Source: Brachionus plicatilis (lineage: Eukaryota; Rotifera; Eurotatoria; Ploima; Brachionidae). From it: a DNA stretch of 64,000 nucleotides. Where the stretch lies: contig QEOQ01000141.1 in the NCBI GenBank assembly GCA_010279815.1, positions 925,322-989,321 on the forward strand. The letters run 5' to 3'. The position numbers and the translations under genes are program-made. This document shows, piece by piece, positions 12,227-23,277 of this stretch (position 1 is its first letter; each line of letters opens with the position of its first letter). The notes beneath the pieces were generated by a model that saw only the letters and a program-made list of their open reading frames with translations, searched no databases and was not told the origin of the DNA.

Positions 12227-13895
12227 CAGTGCACTCGCGCTACAACGAATGAGCGGGACTTTATAATGTCATTCGTTATATGAAAAGTCATTATATCAAA
12301 TTTTCCATGTTAATTGATTGGTGTTAAAAAACAAAATGTATAATTGGGCGGCTGATAGATTTTTTTAGTTATTTATTGACAAAATAAGATAAAACACAAA
12401 GTAATTAACATAAACAATAAAAATAACAAAAAATTAAATAAACTTATTTGATAAACTTAAAAAACTTGTGATTTTCGATTGTTTTTTTGATTCGATTGAT
12501 TGAATAGAGGCGATAGTTTGAAGACTGAATTTATCTCATTTCTACAGTCTTCTTTGCTTTTCATAAAATATTCTCTAGCTGTATTCAGTCCGGCGATTGC
12601 TTTTTCTTTGCTTATAAACTCTGTTTCTGTTTCTGTGGTTAGGGATGGTTCTGCTTCTTCGGTTTGCTCACCTTGTTCCAATGCAACTAAATCATCGCTG
12701 TATGTCTCACCAGAAGGAACCAAATCATCACAATGTCGATAGGCATATTTGTCAAAATTCACAATTTTGTTTGTCAACACTCAACCTAGTTTCTCAAACT
12801 CTAGCTGATTGTTGTCAATAGACTCAATGATATCCAAATTAGACGATTTTTTGAATCCTCCTTTTCTAAAGAATGCTGATATTGTAGATGGTGCCACGCT
12901 GTCCCAAGCAGTTTTTAATTTATAAATTGCATCCAAAACATCGATTTGTTTAGAAGTTGAACTGTATTCGATTGATTCAATTTTTTCTTGCATCATTAGG
13001 CTTCTGTATTTCGTTTTGAATGATGCAATAACACCTTGATCCATTGGCTGCAGTACTGATGTCATGTTTGCTGGGAAGAATTCTATTTTAACATTAGAAA
13101 GCTCTTGTTGTTTGTGACCACTAAAATTGTCTACGAAAAGAAGTATTTTGCGATTTTCTGTCATGAATTGCTTGTTGATTTTGATTAACCATTCATCGAA
13201 TATCTTTGTATTCATCCATGCTTTTGAATTGAACCTAGCTTGAGCTTGTATTAGAGGACCATCGAGTGTAATTGAATTATGCGCTTTTGTGTCTCTGAAC
13301 CACATATCCAGGTATTTTTCAAGCTCTTTGTACTCAGGCTCTCTCAATCTCTTAGCTTTTTCAATGTCACGCATGGACTCAGATGCTTTTTTGATCGCTT
13401 CTTGATTCTTAACGATTGTTGAGATAGTCGAAGCTGCTAATCCTTACTTGGGGGATAGTTCAGTTGGAGTTGCTTTATTATTGTAATCCTCTATTATCTC
13501 AAGCTTTAAGCTTATCTCAGGACTCTTTCTTTTTTTACTTTCCATTTTTGAAACAATAAAAATACACCAATAAAAATTTACTATTAAACAAAAAAAAGTT
13601 TATATAATAATTTTTGATTGGTTGGTTTCTTTTTATTTTGTCATTATTTTTCAGGAGTTGACACATACAGATTAAAATTTCATTGATAAACAAAAATTAT
13701 AACGAATGTGCTAAAAAAAGATTGTATTCGTTAAAGAAAGTGACAATTAACGTTGTTAAGTATGAAAATGGGCTTTGATTTCCCATTCGCAGTAGCGAAT
13801 TTTTCATAATTTCTTATTCGTAATATGATATTTTGTTAGCCATTGATTTGAATGGAGAGGAAATCGGAGCTTATACATCATTCGCTGTAGCACTG
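12227..13895 (-). mobile_element. Tigger/pogo-type DNA transposon, internally deleted
   Basis: The ends (CAGTGCACTCGCGCTACAAC on the left; complement CAGTGCTACAGCGAATGA on the right) share CAGTGC..CTACA.CGAATGA and are flanked by TA. The interior carries a defective pogo-family transposase on the minus strand (12457-13545). The TA target, CAGT start and CENP-B-type transposase all agree on the class. Length is about 1.67 kb, shorter than typical full-length Tigger elements because of a deletion in the transposase. Confidence 0.85.
12457..13545 (-). pseudogene. Defective Tigger/pogo transposase (CENP-B HTH plus partial DDE_1 domain)
   Basis: The frame starts at ATG 13545 with a CENP-B/psq-type helix-turn-helix (SPEISLKLEIIEDY...AASTISTIV). 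It is stopped by TAA at 13444-13446, then runs on in the same frame through the second HTH (EYKELEKYLDMWF, GPLIQAQA). It jumps directly to NSKAWMNTKIFDEWL, so roughly 150-200 residues are missing, including the first catalytic aspartate block. The second and third acidic blocks remain: RKILLFVDNFSGHK and SVLQPMDQGVI. A TGA at 12781-12783 interrupts before an acidic C-terminal tail that ends at 12457. With two stops and a deletion, the protein cannot be an active transposase. Confidence 0.85.
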
Positions 13896-14111
13896 TATTG
13901 TCTGTTTTGACCAGTAACTTTTATCGATTTTGATTTTATCTGTTTGAAGCATTAGCTACTTCTGACAAAAAAAATAAATAAAAAAAATTAAATATTATAA
14001 AAAGAAAAAGAAAAAAAAATAAGTTTCAATGAATAAGGGTACATGATGTAATTTAAGGATTTAAAAAGTGGACAGTTATAACAAAAACATATTAATAAAA
14101 TACAACAAAAT

Positions 14112-15138
14112 TTGAAAATTTTTCTTAATAACGTGATCCATTTATCTGGAAATTTCAAGATAAAGAATCACTCGAAAGGACCTGGACCAGTCCCTAATCA
14201 TGGTTCATACCCCTCTGGCCCCTCACAAGGACCCAAAAACAAAAGAAAACGTGAATTAAATAAAACAATTAAAATCAAAGTCCAAAAAGAATTAGTTACT
14301 ACTCGTCTAGATATTTTCAACGGTTTTAAAAAACTTATGAATAACAAAATCTTAGATACAATCAGTTCCATCTGTCCCTATCGTTCAAACTCAAATTGGC
14401 TTGTTTCATTTAATGAGAACTTTGATGCCAATAAATTATTCAACCAAATTATCGATATCAAATCAACCTCAGTCAAACTTTTGGATCCAAATCTCTTAAC
14501 CAACACTTGTCTTTTCAAATTTCTTCATTTACCACCAAACGTTGATGTCCAATGCGTTCAATCTCATTTCCTTAGAGGTGGCTTAAAACCTGAAGGAATC
14601 GATGGAGAAGAGGCGTTTGTCTTTAAAGTAGGCGATCCGATCCTCTGCAAGTATCGTCAAAGCAGATTGTAAGACCTTAGATAGCGCTCGACTCTCACTT
14701 GCTCCATCTGTCACAAAAAAGGCTACTCAACCGAAGAACAGTAAAGCTAATATGATTCGTGACGGCGAATTCTATCAAATGGACAATGAAGATGATCTAG
14801 ACCATGAAAGAGCAGAAGTAGCCGAGTTAAGAACTAATGAAAATCCACACATGGGACCCTCTTGCTTAGATATTAAAAAATCCTTTGCTGAATTGCGCCA
14901 AAATATTTTAGATAACACGAGCAACAAACGTTATTTAGAAGCACTTGACAACTCATTGAGCGATGATACCAATCCAAAAAATGTGCGCTTTAGTATCGGT
15001 CACGGCTTTGCGAATGTACAATATAACGCTAATTTCCAATCGAACAGTAATCTGGGTATATTAGACAAAACTAATCAAACCAAGCTTAAAAATGAAACCA
15101 TAACCACAAAAATCCCAATTCCGATAACAGCTGATTAG
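14112..15138 (+). pseudogene. Broken retrotransposon gag/ORF1-like gene
   Basis: The first open frame (14112 to TAA 14672) encodes a basic N-terminal region (GPGPVPNHG, NKRKREL) and a central domain of RNA-binding gag/ORF1 style: LLTNTCLFKFLHLPPNVDVQ, then GDPILCKYRQS. In the same frame after the stop comes CSICHKKGYSTEEQ, a zinc knuckle (C-x2-C-x4-H-x4-C) in which the His and the last Cys have changed to Tyr and Gln. A one-base shift then opens an acidic 128-codon tail (14752-15138). There is no ATG at 14112, where the frame opens at TTG. One stop, one frameshift and lost zinc ligands make this a dead element gene. I do not recognise the exact family and see no reverse transcriptase beside it. 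Confidence 0.65.
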
Positions 15139-15182
15139 AAATCTGTGATGTCTCACATTCACTTGACGCGTGTAAAGCTTTT

Positions 15183-15228
15183 GCTTAGATCATAGTTGAA
15201 AACTTCAAACAACTATGATGTTCTAAGC
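15183..15228. other. Strong hairpin after the gag-like pseudogene
   Basis: GCTTAGATCATAGTTG and CAACTATGATGTTCTAAGC pair around an 11-base loop, with a three-base bulge on one side. It lies about 45 bp after the end of the gag-like tail. It may be a 3' UTR structure of that element, but no function can be shown. Confidence 0.5.
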
Positions 15229-16110
15229 TTGTTTTAAAAGAACACAGTATTTAAAGAAGATTTAATTTTAAAAACGAGGAGAAGAAAACTAATAAGAGAA
15301 TAAAATTGTTTTTTAAAAAAGAAAGTTTTTTTATTGAATCTCAGAACACCACAAAATCTTCCTCTTTATCATCAGAATCATCGGAAAAATTTCACTCTCT
15401 TACATTAATTATTTATTAAAAATTTATGTGACCAACACCTTTATTTATGTGACCTGATTAAAATGAAAAAAAAAACTTTTACCTACCATATATTAGGTGA
15501 CCAATCCAAACCGAATAATAAAAATGACCTGTTCAAAACAATAATAAAAATAATAGAATATTTTTCATCAAATTCTAAAATGCATGATTTTAATAGTGAA
15601 TTTAATAGTAGTTTTATTAAAAAGTAAATACTCAAGTAATTTCTAGAAAAAGAAAAAGGCGCTTAGTATTTGAAGTATTAACTGAGTATTATCATTATAA
15701 ATAATAGCATATATTTGCTGCGTTTGCATTCTTTGCATTCTTATTTAATCTTTTTTCAATTTTTTCTAATTACGAATTTGAAAGAGTTTTTTCCAATAAA
15801 GATATACTATAAAACTAATAAAATATATTAAAATGTTTTTCACTAATTATTGGTATGCTTTTAAATAAGAAAAAAAAATTTAAAACTTGATAATTTAAAG
15901 AATAAAAAAAAAACAGATCATAAACATTTTTTGATTTTTTGATTCTATCATAGAAAAAAAAACAAGGTTATTAATAAAAATAAAAGTATACTAAATTTCA
16001 AAAAATTATCAGCTTTTTATAGCTTAATCTTAAGATTAAATTGAGGATTTTAATTTTTTAAGAAATTGAACAAGATGGTGTTGAAGTGGTAGTAGTAGTA
16101 TGGCATCTTG
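15229..16110. other. A/T-rich spacer
   Basis: There are short direct echoes of atgtgacc and aggtgacc near 15420-15510. I see no gene. A GTAGTAGTAGTAT microsatellite precedes the element fragment at 16120. Confidence 0.4.
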
Positions 16111-16119
16111 AAGTCAATG

Positions 16120-16430
16120 ATCAGTTCAAAATATCTTTTCAATTCAAAGAGTTTATCATTAGATATTAAAATTGATCTTTAAATTAATTTTAAAAAAATA
16201 TAAGAGAAAGTTATTTAAAAATATGAAAAAAAAGGTATCTAAAAATAGCTTATTTAAAAAAATTGGCAATTTGCTGTTAAAGTCGGCGTCTACGTGCCCC
16301 ACTACTTTATACTGGTACTTCTACGAAAAAATTACAAAATAAACTCTACATCAGTTTATAAATTTAAATTTTAAAAATCGATTTTATCAATGGATTGAGA
16401 AAATATTTTTTTAAATTATTTTATTTTTAA
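16120..16430 (+). mobile_element. Second, degenerate copy of the element inserted in the GRDP gene
   Basis: The left terminus GGCATCTTGAAGTCAATGAT, followed by TCAGTTCAAAATATC, matches the TIR of the element at 21647-22175. Interior similarity recurs at 16365-16410 (aaaaatcgatttt..tcaatggattgagaaa). The right terminus is not visible before the foldback begins at 16469, so this copy is truncated or diverged. Confidence 0.6.
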
Positions 16431-16468
16431 ATTAACATTAAAATTATTTAAATAAAAAATTACTATTT

Positions 16469-17634
16469 TAAGGTTCACGAAATTCAAAACTTTAGTGCTA
16501 TCTGAATTTCACATTTTTGACCCAAAATTCGTAATCTACGCCCTCAAAAACCTCAGGAAAAAAATGTGTTTTTTCTGGTTTAAATCGTATCTCCTCCGAG
16601 GGATCAATTATGACCCGATTTATTTTTTTTTTAAAAAAATCTAGACAAAATTCTGAACAAATCTATGGTTTTAATTTTTTATTTTATTGCTTTATTTCTC
16701 TTAAAAAATCTCTTTAAATCATGTGATTTTTAATAAATTTGTCAAATTTGTATTCTTTTAATAGAATTTTTAGATTAAACTAAAGAATTCGATATTTTTA
16801 GGTGCTCAACTACTGTTTTTTTCAATTTTCCTGAAAAATATGCTTTTAGAACCTGACCGTATGTCGCACCATTGAGCAAGAACAAATAAGACATTTCCAA
16901 GAATGATGGAAGTTTTAGCCGAAGCAAAAGAAAAGTATTTGGGTTCTGAGATTTCAAAAAAAATTAATTAGACGATATTGGCGGTGTTTAGGAGGTTACA
17001 ATAATAGTGCGACATACAGTCAGGTTCTAAAAGCATATTTTTCAGGAAAATTGAAATAAACAGTAGTTGAGCACCTAAAAATATCGAATTCTTTAGTTTA
17101 ATCTAAAAATTCTATTAAAAGAATACAAATTTGACAAATTTATTAAAAATCACATGATTTAAAGAGATTTTTTAAGAGAAATAAAGCAATAAAATAAAAA
17201 ATTAAAACCATAGATTTGTTCAGAATTTTGTCTAGATTTTTTTAAAAAAAAAATAAATCGGGTCATAATTGATCCCTCGGAGGAGATACGATTTAAACCA
17301 GAAAAAACACATTTTTTTCCTTTTATTAGCCAACAAAAACCGCCACACCCTTTTTTTTTTTTCTAAATTACATTAGCTTGTAGAGAATTTTATGCTCTTT
17401 CAGAATATATATACTTTTTTAATATTTTTAAGTTTATCTTTGAGATTTTGAGTCTTAAAGAACAACAACTTTTTAAAAGGTTTGCTATTTTCGGAGCCCT
17501 GGGTGTAGAAAATTTTTTTTTTGCCCCCTTCAAAAAAATTTTTTTCCTGAGGTTTTTGAGGGCGTAGATTACGAATTTTGGGTCAAAAATGTGAAATTCA
17601 GATAGCACTAAAGTTTTGAATTTCGTGAACCTTA
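16469..17634. repeat. 1.17-kb foldback palindrome
   Basis: The left arm 16469-16868 reappears inverted at 17007-17634. The outer ends are TAAGGTTCACGAAATTCAAA and its complement, and the arms match almost base for base up to the GTATGTCGCAC/GTGCGACATAC junction, leaving a 138-bp spacer. The right arm holds about 220 bp (about 17321-17545) that is absent from the left arm. The break in the left arm falls in a poly-A run that is also present at both edges of the extra segment, which suggests a slippage deletion. There is no coding capacity. The flanks share AAAAATTACTATTTT on both sides, offset by a few bases, a weak sign of target duplication. Confidence 0.85.
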
Positions 17635-18222
17635 GTAAAAGAAAAATTACTATTTTTCATTTTCAAACAAAAATTTAATTAGACATTAATAAAAACTATT
17701 TAGACTCTATATTTTTGTTTTTTTTGCTGTTTAATTCTTTTTATCTTGGTTAATTTTGATCTTTTTTGCTATCTAATTATTTAAAAATCGAGTTATAATA
17801 AAAAAGAGTCTTAATATTTGTGCACAATATTATTAGTAAAAATTCCACAGAATTAATAAAAATCCCAAAAAAAAATAAAAAAATAATAAAGTTAATATTG
17901 TGTCCATTTTTTTATTTAAAATTAGCATAATAAGTAAAAATGCAAGCTTAAAAAGGGGGAAGGATTACTATTTTCTATAAACCTGGTTTTAGCCGGCGAG
18001 GGATGTGAGTGATCTTCCAGCCTTGTAAATTTGAATCAGTTTTTAAATAAAGAAGCTTGTTAGAAAACGAAACATTTAGTTTTTATTGACCCTAAAACTG
18101 CCATCCCATCCTCAGAGTATATTCAATTTTTTTTAAACTTGAAAGCTTTTTTTAATTTTTATCATATCTTTTAATGAAAATTATTAAAAAAAATTTATTT
18201 TTAAATAAAATCTTTATTAATA
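17635..18222. other. A/T-rich spacer between two large repeats
   Basis: No gene or RNA is visible. A G/C-richer patch (ccggcgagggatg) lies near 17995, without a recognisable role. Confidence 0.4.
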
Positions 18223-19870
18223 AAGTAATTATCTTTATTTATTTAGTGACATGTCACTAATGAAATAATGACATGTTAGTAAAAAATGAACACTGATTTT
18301 AAAAAGAGCAATGTTCAGTTTATATTTTATGTCTTAAAAAGGAATGAGTTAACTTTTGTTAAAAAATACACCGGGTTTTAATGACATTCAGTTTTAAAAC
18401 ATACCGAAAATTCTTCACTGCTATTCTTGGATGTCAAAATTTGAGTTAAGTCTATTTGGAACTAAAACCATCGAAGTCATGTAATGAAATTTATTTTAGA
18501 ATAAACATTGACTCCTGACTTTAAACTAAGAATAAGCGCAAAAGTTAACTTTTATTCTTTGAATAATTTCGAATTTCTTCTGGAATAAACTTAAAATAAA
18601 CAATACTTTTTATAACAATAAACTTTTTTATTGTTATAATATAACTAAAAACAATATAATATACTTTTAAACCTTTTTTTATAAACTTTTTTTTGGAGCT
18701 AAATTCGAAATTATAAAAATATATAAAAATCAACCTTTATTCTAAGAGGAAAAGTTAAATAAAAAATTCGATCTAATAGCCTAAAAAACTGTATAAAAAC
18801 ATTTACTGATTATTTGCCTAATAATTTTACCATTTTCGTACCGAGGTTTGCGCTTAAGGCAGGATTAGGTATTACTTGCATGGTAAAGCCGGAACTTGAC
18901 CTTATAACAGCATTCAATTTTTTAATATAAACGCGACCAAAAAAAATTAAAATAAAAATAAAATGCGTTAATAGGTAAAGTTTATTTCATTTATTTTGGT
19001 ATAAGCGCATGCAGCAAATTAAAATTTTAAAAAAATTCTACGATTTTAAAATTTATTCTATTTTATTCTTAGTAATATAAAAAAATATAGTTGTGAATAA
19101 TTACAAGCAAAATATACTCAAATTTTGAAATTTTCGAATTTTATTTCTAAACAGTTTCAATTTCTTTGTTTGTTCGTGCTTCTAGAGTTTAAAAAAAGTA
19201 GTGGGTCAATTTTTTTTATTGGCTTTAAAAAATGTTGATTCTTGAAAAATCTGTTTCCGAATCAGCAAATGATTCAGAATCTAGTCCGTCAACTGAGACG
19301 AATCACGAAAATATATCACAAGAAAAATATCCAATAAAGTTCCGTATGAAAATTTTTAGGCTTAAAACAATTTTTTTACAATTTTTCATGCAATTTTAAA
19401 ATCGTAGAATTTTTTTTAAAATTTTAATTTGCTGCATGCGCTTATACCAAAATAAATGAAATAAACTTTACCTATTAACGCATTTTATTTTTATTTTAAT
19501 TTTTTTTGGTCGCGTTTATATTAAAAAATTGAATGCTGTTATAAGGTCAAGTTCCGGCTTTACCATGCAACTAATTCCTAATCCTGCCTTAAGCGCGAAA
19601 AATTTAAAATTGATTTTTTTGATTTTTTTTAACATGGTTCTTTACGGAGTAACCATGTCGCGTTTATATATCGTTCTCGAAGTAGATGCTGCGTCTATAA
19701 GTCCGAGTTTTCGGTATTTTTAAAAATTTTAAATTTATTCACATTTAATTAAATGTCATTAATAATGAATTTTTATTTTTTTCAAAAAAAGGGCTCAATT
19801 TTTAATAACATGTCACTAAAAAAGAGAACTGTTTTTTAAAGATATGCCAATAAATTCGGATAATTACGTT
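18223..19870. mobile_element. TIR element family A, long copy with nested insertions
   Basis: The left end (aagtaattatc, then tttagtgacatgtcactaa near 18243) and the right end (complement AACGTAATTATCCGAATTTA) match the short copy at 47898-48381 in sequence and order. Shared internal blocks include atgaacactgattttaaaaa and aatgacattcag on the left, and ttcacatttaatta and gtcattaataatgaattttt on the right. Compared with the short copy it has about 1.2 kb more, made of a small inverted-repeat unit (about 18541-18757) and a palindrome (18849-19598). No transposase is recognisable. Confidence 0.7.
18849..19598. repeat. Inverted repeat with ~205-bp arms, nested in a family A element
   Basis: Arm 18849-19053 (from ttgcgcttaaggcaggatta) is the near-perfect inverse of 19392-19598 (ending taatcctgccttaagcgc). 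The shared block includes gcatgcgcttatacc and ggtcgcgttta. The 338-bp spacer holds a 55-codon ORF starting ATG at 19232 (MLILEKSVSESANDSESS) and ending TAA at 19399. It is Ser/Glu-rich and matches nothing I know. This is probably a separate foldback element inserted in the family A copy. Confidence 0.75.
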
Positions 19871-19917
19871 AGAAAAGCTAATTTTAAATTCCGATTTATT
19901 TCATGTTTTGCTTTATT

Positions 19918-19990
19918 TTAACAACCACCACCCCATCCACTATCACATCCACCACCTCCACTATCACATCCACCACCTCCACTATCACAT
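19918..19990 (-). repeat. 21-bp tandem repeat coding the CDSGGGG heptads
   Basis: The unit ccaccacctccactatcacat repeats nearly three times at the 3' end of the GRDP frame and codes Cys-Asp-Ser-Gly4 on the minus strand. This is the glycine-rich tail that names the family. Confidence 0.85.
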
Positions 19991-21087
19991 ACACCGTCTG
20001 AATAATCCACATAGTTGGAACTTCCGCCTGAATATCCTCTTGAATGTCCACCGCCTCCATTCCTAATATAAAAAAACGGAAAATAATAATCCAATCCATT
20101 CATGAACATATCAATCCATCCATTAAAAATTGAATGCCTTTCGCTACTCAAGCTCATTAAAATAAAAACCTTGTGTTCCAATAAATTATGATAACCAACA
20201 ATATCCAAAAAAGAAAATTTCTCAATATCTATCAAATTTAAAGGATAGTTTGAACGAGCTTGAACCAATTTAAGATGAGATTCATCAATTGTTAAGTGTG
20301 GCTTAGGTTGTAATAAAACATGCAATAAACTTATACCCAGTGAAATGCATAATAATCTTTCAATATCAATATTTTTTTCATTCTCAATTATTAAATTTGC
20401 ATTTTCATGTCTCAAAGACATTTTAACTCTCGATCCAGACAAAATAAATTCAAAACTTTCATTAGAATGTACATTTACATTAAAATTGATCTTTGATTTT
20501 CTATCAAGTTCTACTATAGTAATATATAAATAACCTATTGAACCTTCTTCAAATGAACTATTAAGCTTTTTTCCCTCCCAACTTGCCTTTATGATTGCAA
20601 AATCACCATATTCACCTCTTGCTAGCAAAGCTATTTCTCTCTTAGGGTTAAAACTACAGAAAGAAGGTTCAACTTGATATGGTGATGGAATTTGACTTGA
20701 ATCGATTAAATGAGCTGATGCAACACAGCCACCATTGTACAAAATCCTTATACTTGACCATTTCAGTCCAGGTATGTGCAATATTTCTGCATCGTAAACT
20801 TTTATTCCTTCATTTCTAACTGTAACGCTATGACATGCTCTTAAACCAGGTTTGTTTTCTAAATTTTTTTTACAATTTTCTACCATTGCGATTAATAGAT
20901 TTTCTCTATCAGGAATGACAGAAAATTTTACTTCCTTCACATTTTTTTCATTATCATCATCTTCAAATCTATCTTTCAAGTCAAAAGACTTGCATTCGTT
21001 AATAATATAAAACTCGTCTACTAATTCAAAATTATTTTTGACTAGATCAAATTTGATTATGTTCTTTTCACTTTTTACATTAAAGAT

Positions 21088-21219
21088 ATTTATTATTTAT
21101 TTATTAATTTGTTGTTGAAAAACTAAACTACGTCCCATAGACGATTTAAAATAAAAAAAATATATAAAAAATATTATAAATTAAAAAAAAAAAAAAAAAA
21201 AAGAAAAATTATTTCATTA
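21088..21219. other. 132-bp insertion between 11-bp direct repeats in the GRDP frame
   Basis: ACATTAAAGAT occurs at 21077-21087 and 21220-21230. The GRDP reading frame is continuous if the sequence between plus one repeat is ignored (…IFNV then KSEKN…). The insert holds a run of about 20 A on the plus strand and no ORF. The net addition of 143 bp shifts the frame. A small retroposed fragment is likely. An intron is unlikely, because no GT-AG pair restores the frame. Confidence 0.6.
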
Positions 21220-21646
21220 ACATTAAAGATAGAATACTTTAAGTAGCCTGATAAATTTAATTTTTGAAAATTAATATCTAATGTTTGTTCTTTTGTTAAA
21301 TTTTCATTGTTAATAGGTATTTCCAAATTGATACTGTTTTTTGAACTCGATCTATGACCTGTATCTATCACATTTATAAACTGTTCAATAAATTTCTCTT
21401 TTAAACGAATTTTCAAAATTAATCTAGTTTCACTTTCATCAAATACAATTTCACGATTAGTCTTAAATTTATTAGTTAAAATTAGATCTGATATTATCAA
21501 CTCATTTGTTGTTCTAAATAAACTAAATAACAAAATTCTCTTTTAATTATTAAAGGTAAGTTCATCAATTCGAAAATTTGCAGAGCGCAGTTTATCACAA
21601 TAATCTTGTAAATTTAAATCATCACTTGCTGTATATTTAATTTCAT

Positions 21647-22175
21647 GGCATCTTGAAGTTGATGATCAATTCAAAATACCATTTCAATTCAAAAGGTTTA
21701 TCTTTAGATATTAAAAAATAAATCTTTGATTTGATTTAAATAATTGTAATGTAACATGCTTTACATGCAATGTAGATTTAAAAAATAAAAAAATTTTGTA
21801 AAAGCATTTTCTCAATCCATTGATACAATCGATTTTTAATTTATTTAACTGATTTTTAGTAAAGTTTTATTTTCATTTTATTATTTATTTGGAATTTATT
21901 ATTTGAATTTCTTTTTTAAATTTAAAATACTTTTGAAATAAAAAATTTCAAATAAACTTTATAAAAAATCAGTTAATACATTTAAATATAAAAATCGATT
22001 ATCAATGGATTGAGAAATGTTTTTAATTTTTTTTTTCATTTTCTAAATCTACATTGCATGTAAAGCATGTTACATTACAATTATTTAAATTAAATCAAAG
22101 ATTAATTTTATTATCTAAGGTTGACCTTTTTGAATTGAAACGATATCTTGAATTGATCATCAACTTCAAGATGCC
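21647..22175. mobile_element. 529-bp MITE with 8-bp target duplication inside the GRDP coding sequence
   Basis: The TIR is GGCATCTTGAAGTTGATGAT (34 bp, nearly perfect, at both ends). The target duplication AATTTCAT lies at 21639-21646 and 22176-22183. The interior is largely palindromic (acatgctttacatgcaatgt at 21750-21775 mirrors 22050-22075). There is no ORF. The 8-bp duplication fits hAT-like or P-like mobilisation. Joining the flanks without the element keeps the GRDP frame exactly (…EPNEI then KYTASDD…). A degenerate second copy lies at 16120. Confidence 0.9.
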
Positions 22176-23277
22176 AATTTCATTTGGTTCTGATCCCCTG
22201 TACATTCCACCTGAGAAGATAAATTCTTCCCTAAAGGTTCTTTTCCATGATGATGTAAATAATTTAAAATTGGTAATCCAAATAGAAGTGCCCGGTTTTG
22301 AGTCATGTAATCGATCATTTACCGAGTTATCATGTGGAAATATTCTTCCAAACATTTCACAGCAGTCCTGGTTGTACTCAATTGGAAAAAGTTGATGTGA
22401 ATGCCAAATTATGGCAATTGCATAGCATGGAACAAAAAAACGCTTTGGATACAATTTATTTAAATAGAGTAATTTTCTGTATCTTTCAAGTGCTGTTGTT
22501 AAAAAATTTTCTGAATGAAAATGCGGAAGAGAAACTTGGTAATTGAAGTTCTTTTGACGTTTACTTGATTCAAAGAGATCACAAGAAAATTTTGATTTGA
22601 AATTTTCATATGAAGCATCAACACTATTCGGCTTATTGTAGTCAAAAGAAAGACCAGTTTCATTTTCCCATAGAGATACAGTTTGTACTTGTTTGAAATG
22701 CATATCATTCAAGCTCTGACATGAATGTGGAAATATTGTTCCAAATGTTTCTTCCAGATCTTGTCTGTAGTGAATTGGAGAAAGCATGTGACAATGCCAT
22801 ATCCATGCCACATCCAATGGAGGATAGTATTTTGAGAAATCGAATTGATTAGTAAAAATTTTATCACACAATGACAACCAGTGTTTTTCATATCTGTAAA
22901 TGGCTCTCTTGATATCTGATTCTGAAAAATTCTTTATATTAACCAATTTTAAAAATTCTTGTAGATTAAGAGCTGATTTAACTAAGTTTAAACCATGAAA
23001 ATTGATACATAGCCAGGGTTGGTTCATTTTGAGTACTTTTAATTTATATTTTTAAACAGCACTCAAATTCAATGTTATTTATAAGCAAATAATTTGGTGC
23101 TTACATATTTAAATAATTATACGAAATTATTATGAAATTTATTACAGAATTAAACAAATCTTTTGAAATTAAGAAATTACTCATGAAAAAATATTTTTAC
23201 ATTTAAGATCAAATATTTCACCTGCCCATTCAAATGCTTCTAACTTTAATTTTTAAAAGTGTTCATATCTTGATCTA

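Larger units (their letters stand above)
19918..23027 (-). pseudogene. Glycine-rich domain-containing protein (DUF1399/GRDP), interrupted
   Basis: The start is ATG at 23027. Residues 1-280 are a DUF1399 region with the repeated block YPPLDVAWIWHCHMLSP and the later IIWHSHQLFPIEY, both diagnostic of GRDP-type proteins. The C-terminus ends in glycine-rich heptads (CDSGGGG repeated, then GWGGGC). The coding frame is split three ways: a 529-bp element (21647-22175) with an 8-bp target duplication; an in-frame TAA at 21543-21545; and a 132-bp insert (21088-21219) between 11-bp direct repeats that shifts frame. Without the two inserts and one copy of each duplication, the frame runs about 809 residues, a normal GRDP length, with only the TAA in it. 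GRDPs are best known from plants and fungi, with a poorly defined signalling or stress role. It could be a recent pseudogene or an allele. Splicing could rescue the first insert but not, as far as I see, the second. Confidence 0.75.

Noticed and set aside
16775..17608. Two short minus-strand frames
   Set aside because: Both lie in the arms of the foldback palindrome and share sequence only because the arms are inverse copies.
17985..18030. G/C-richer patch that might be a tRNA
   Set aside because: I could not draw a cloverleaf or find A and B boxes at proper spacing.
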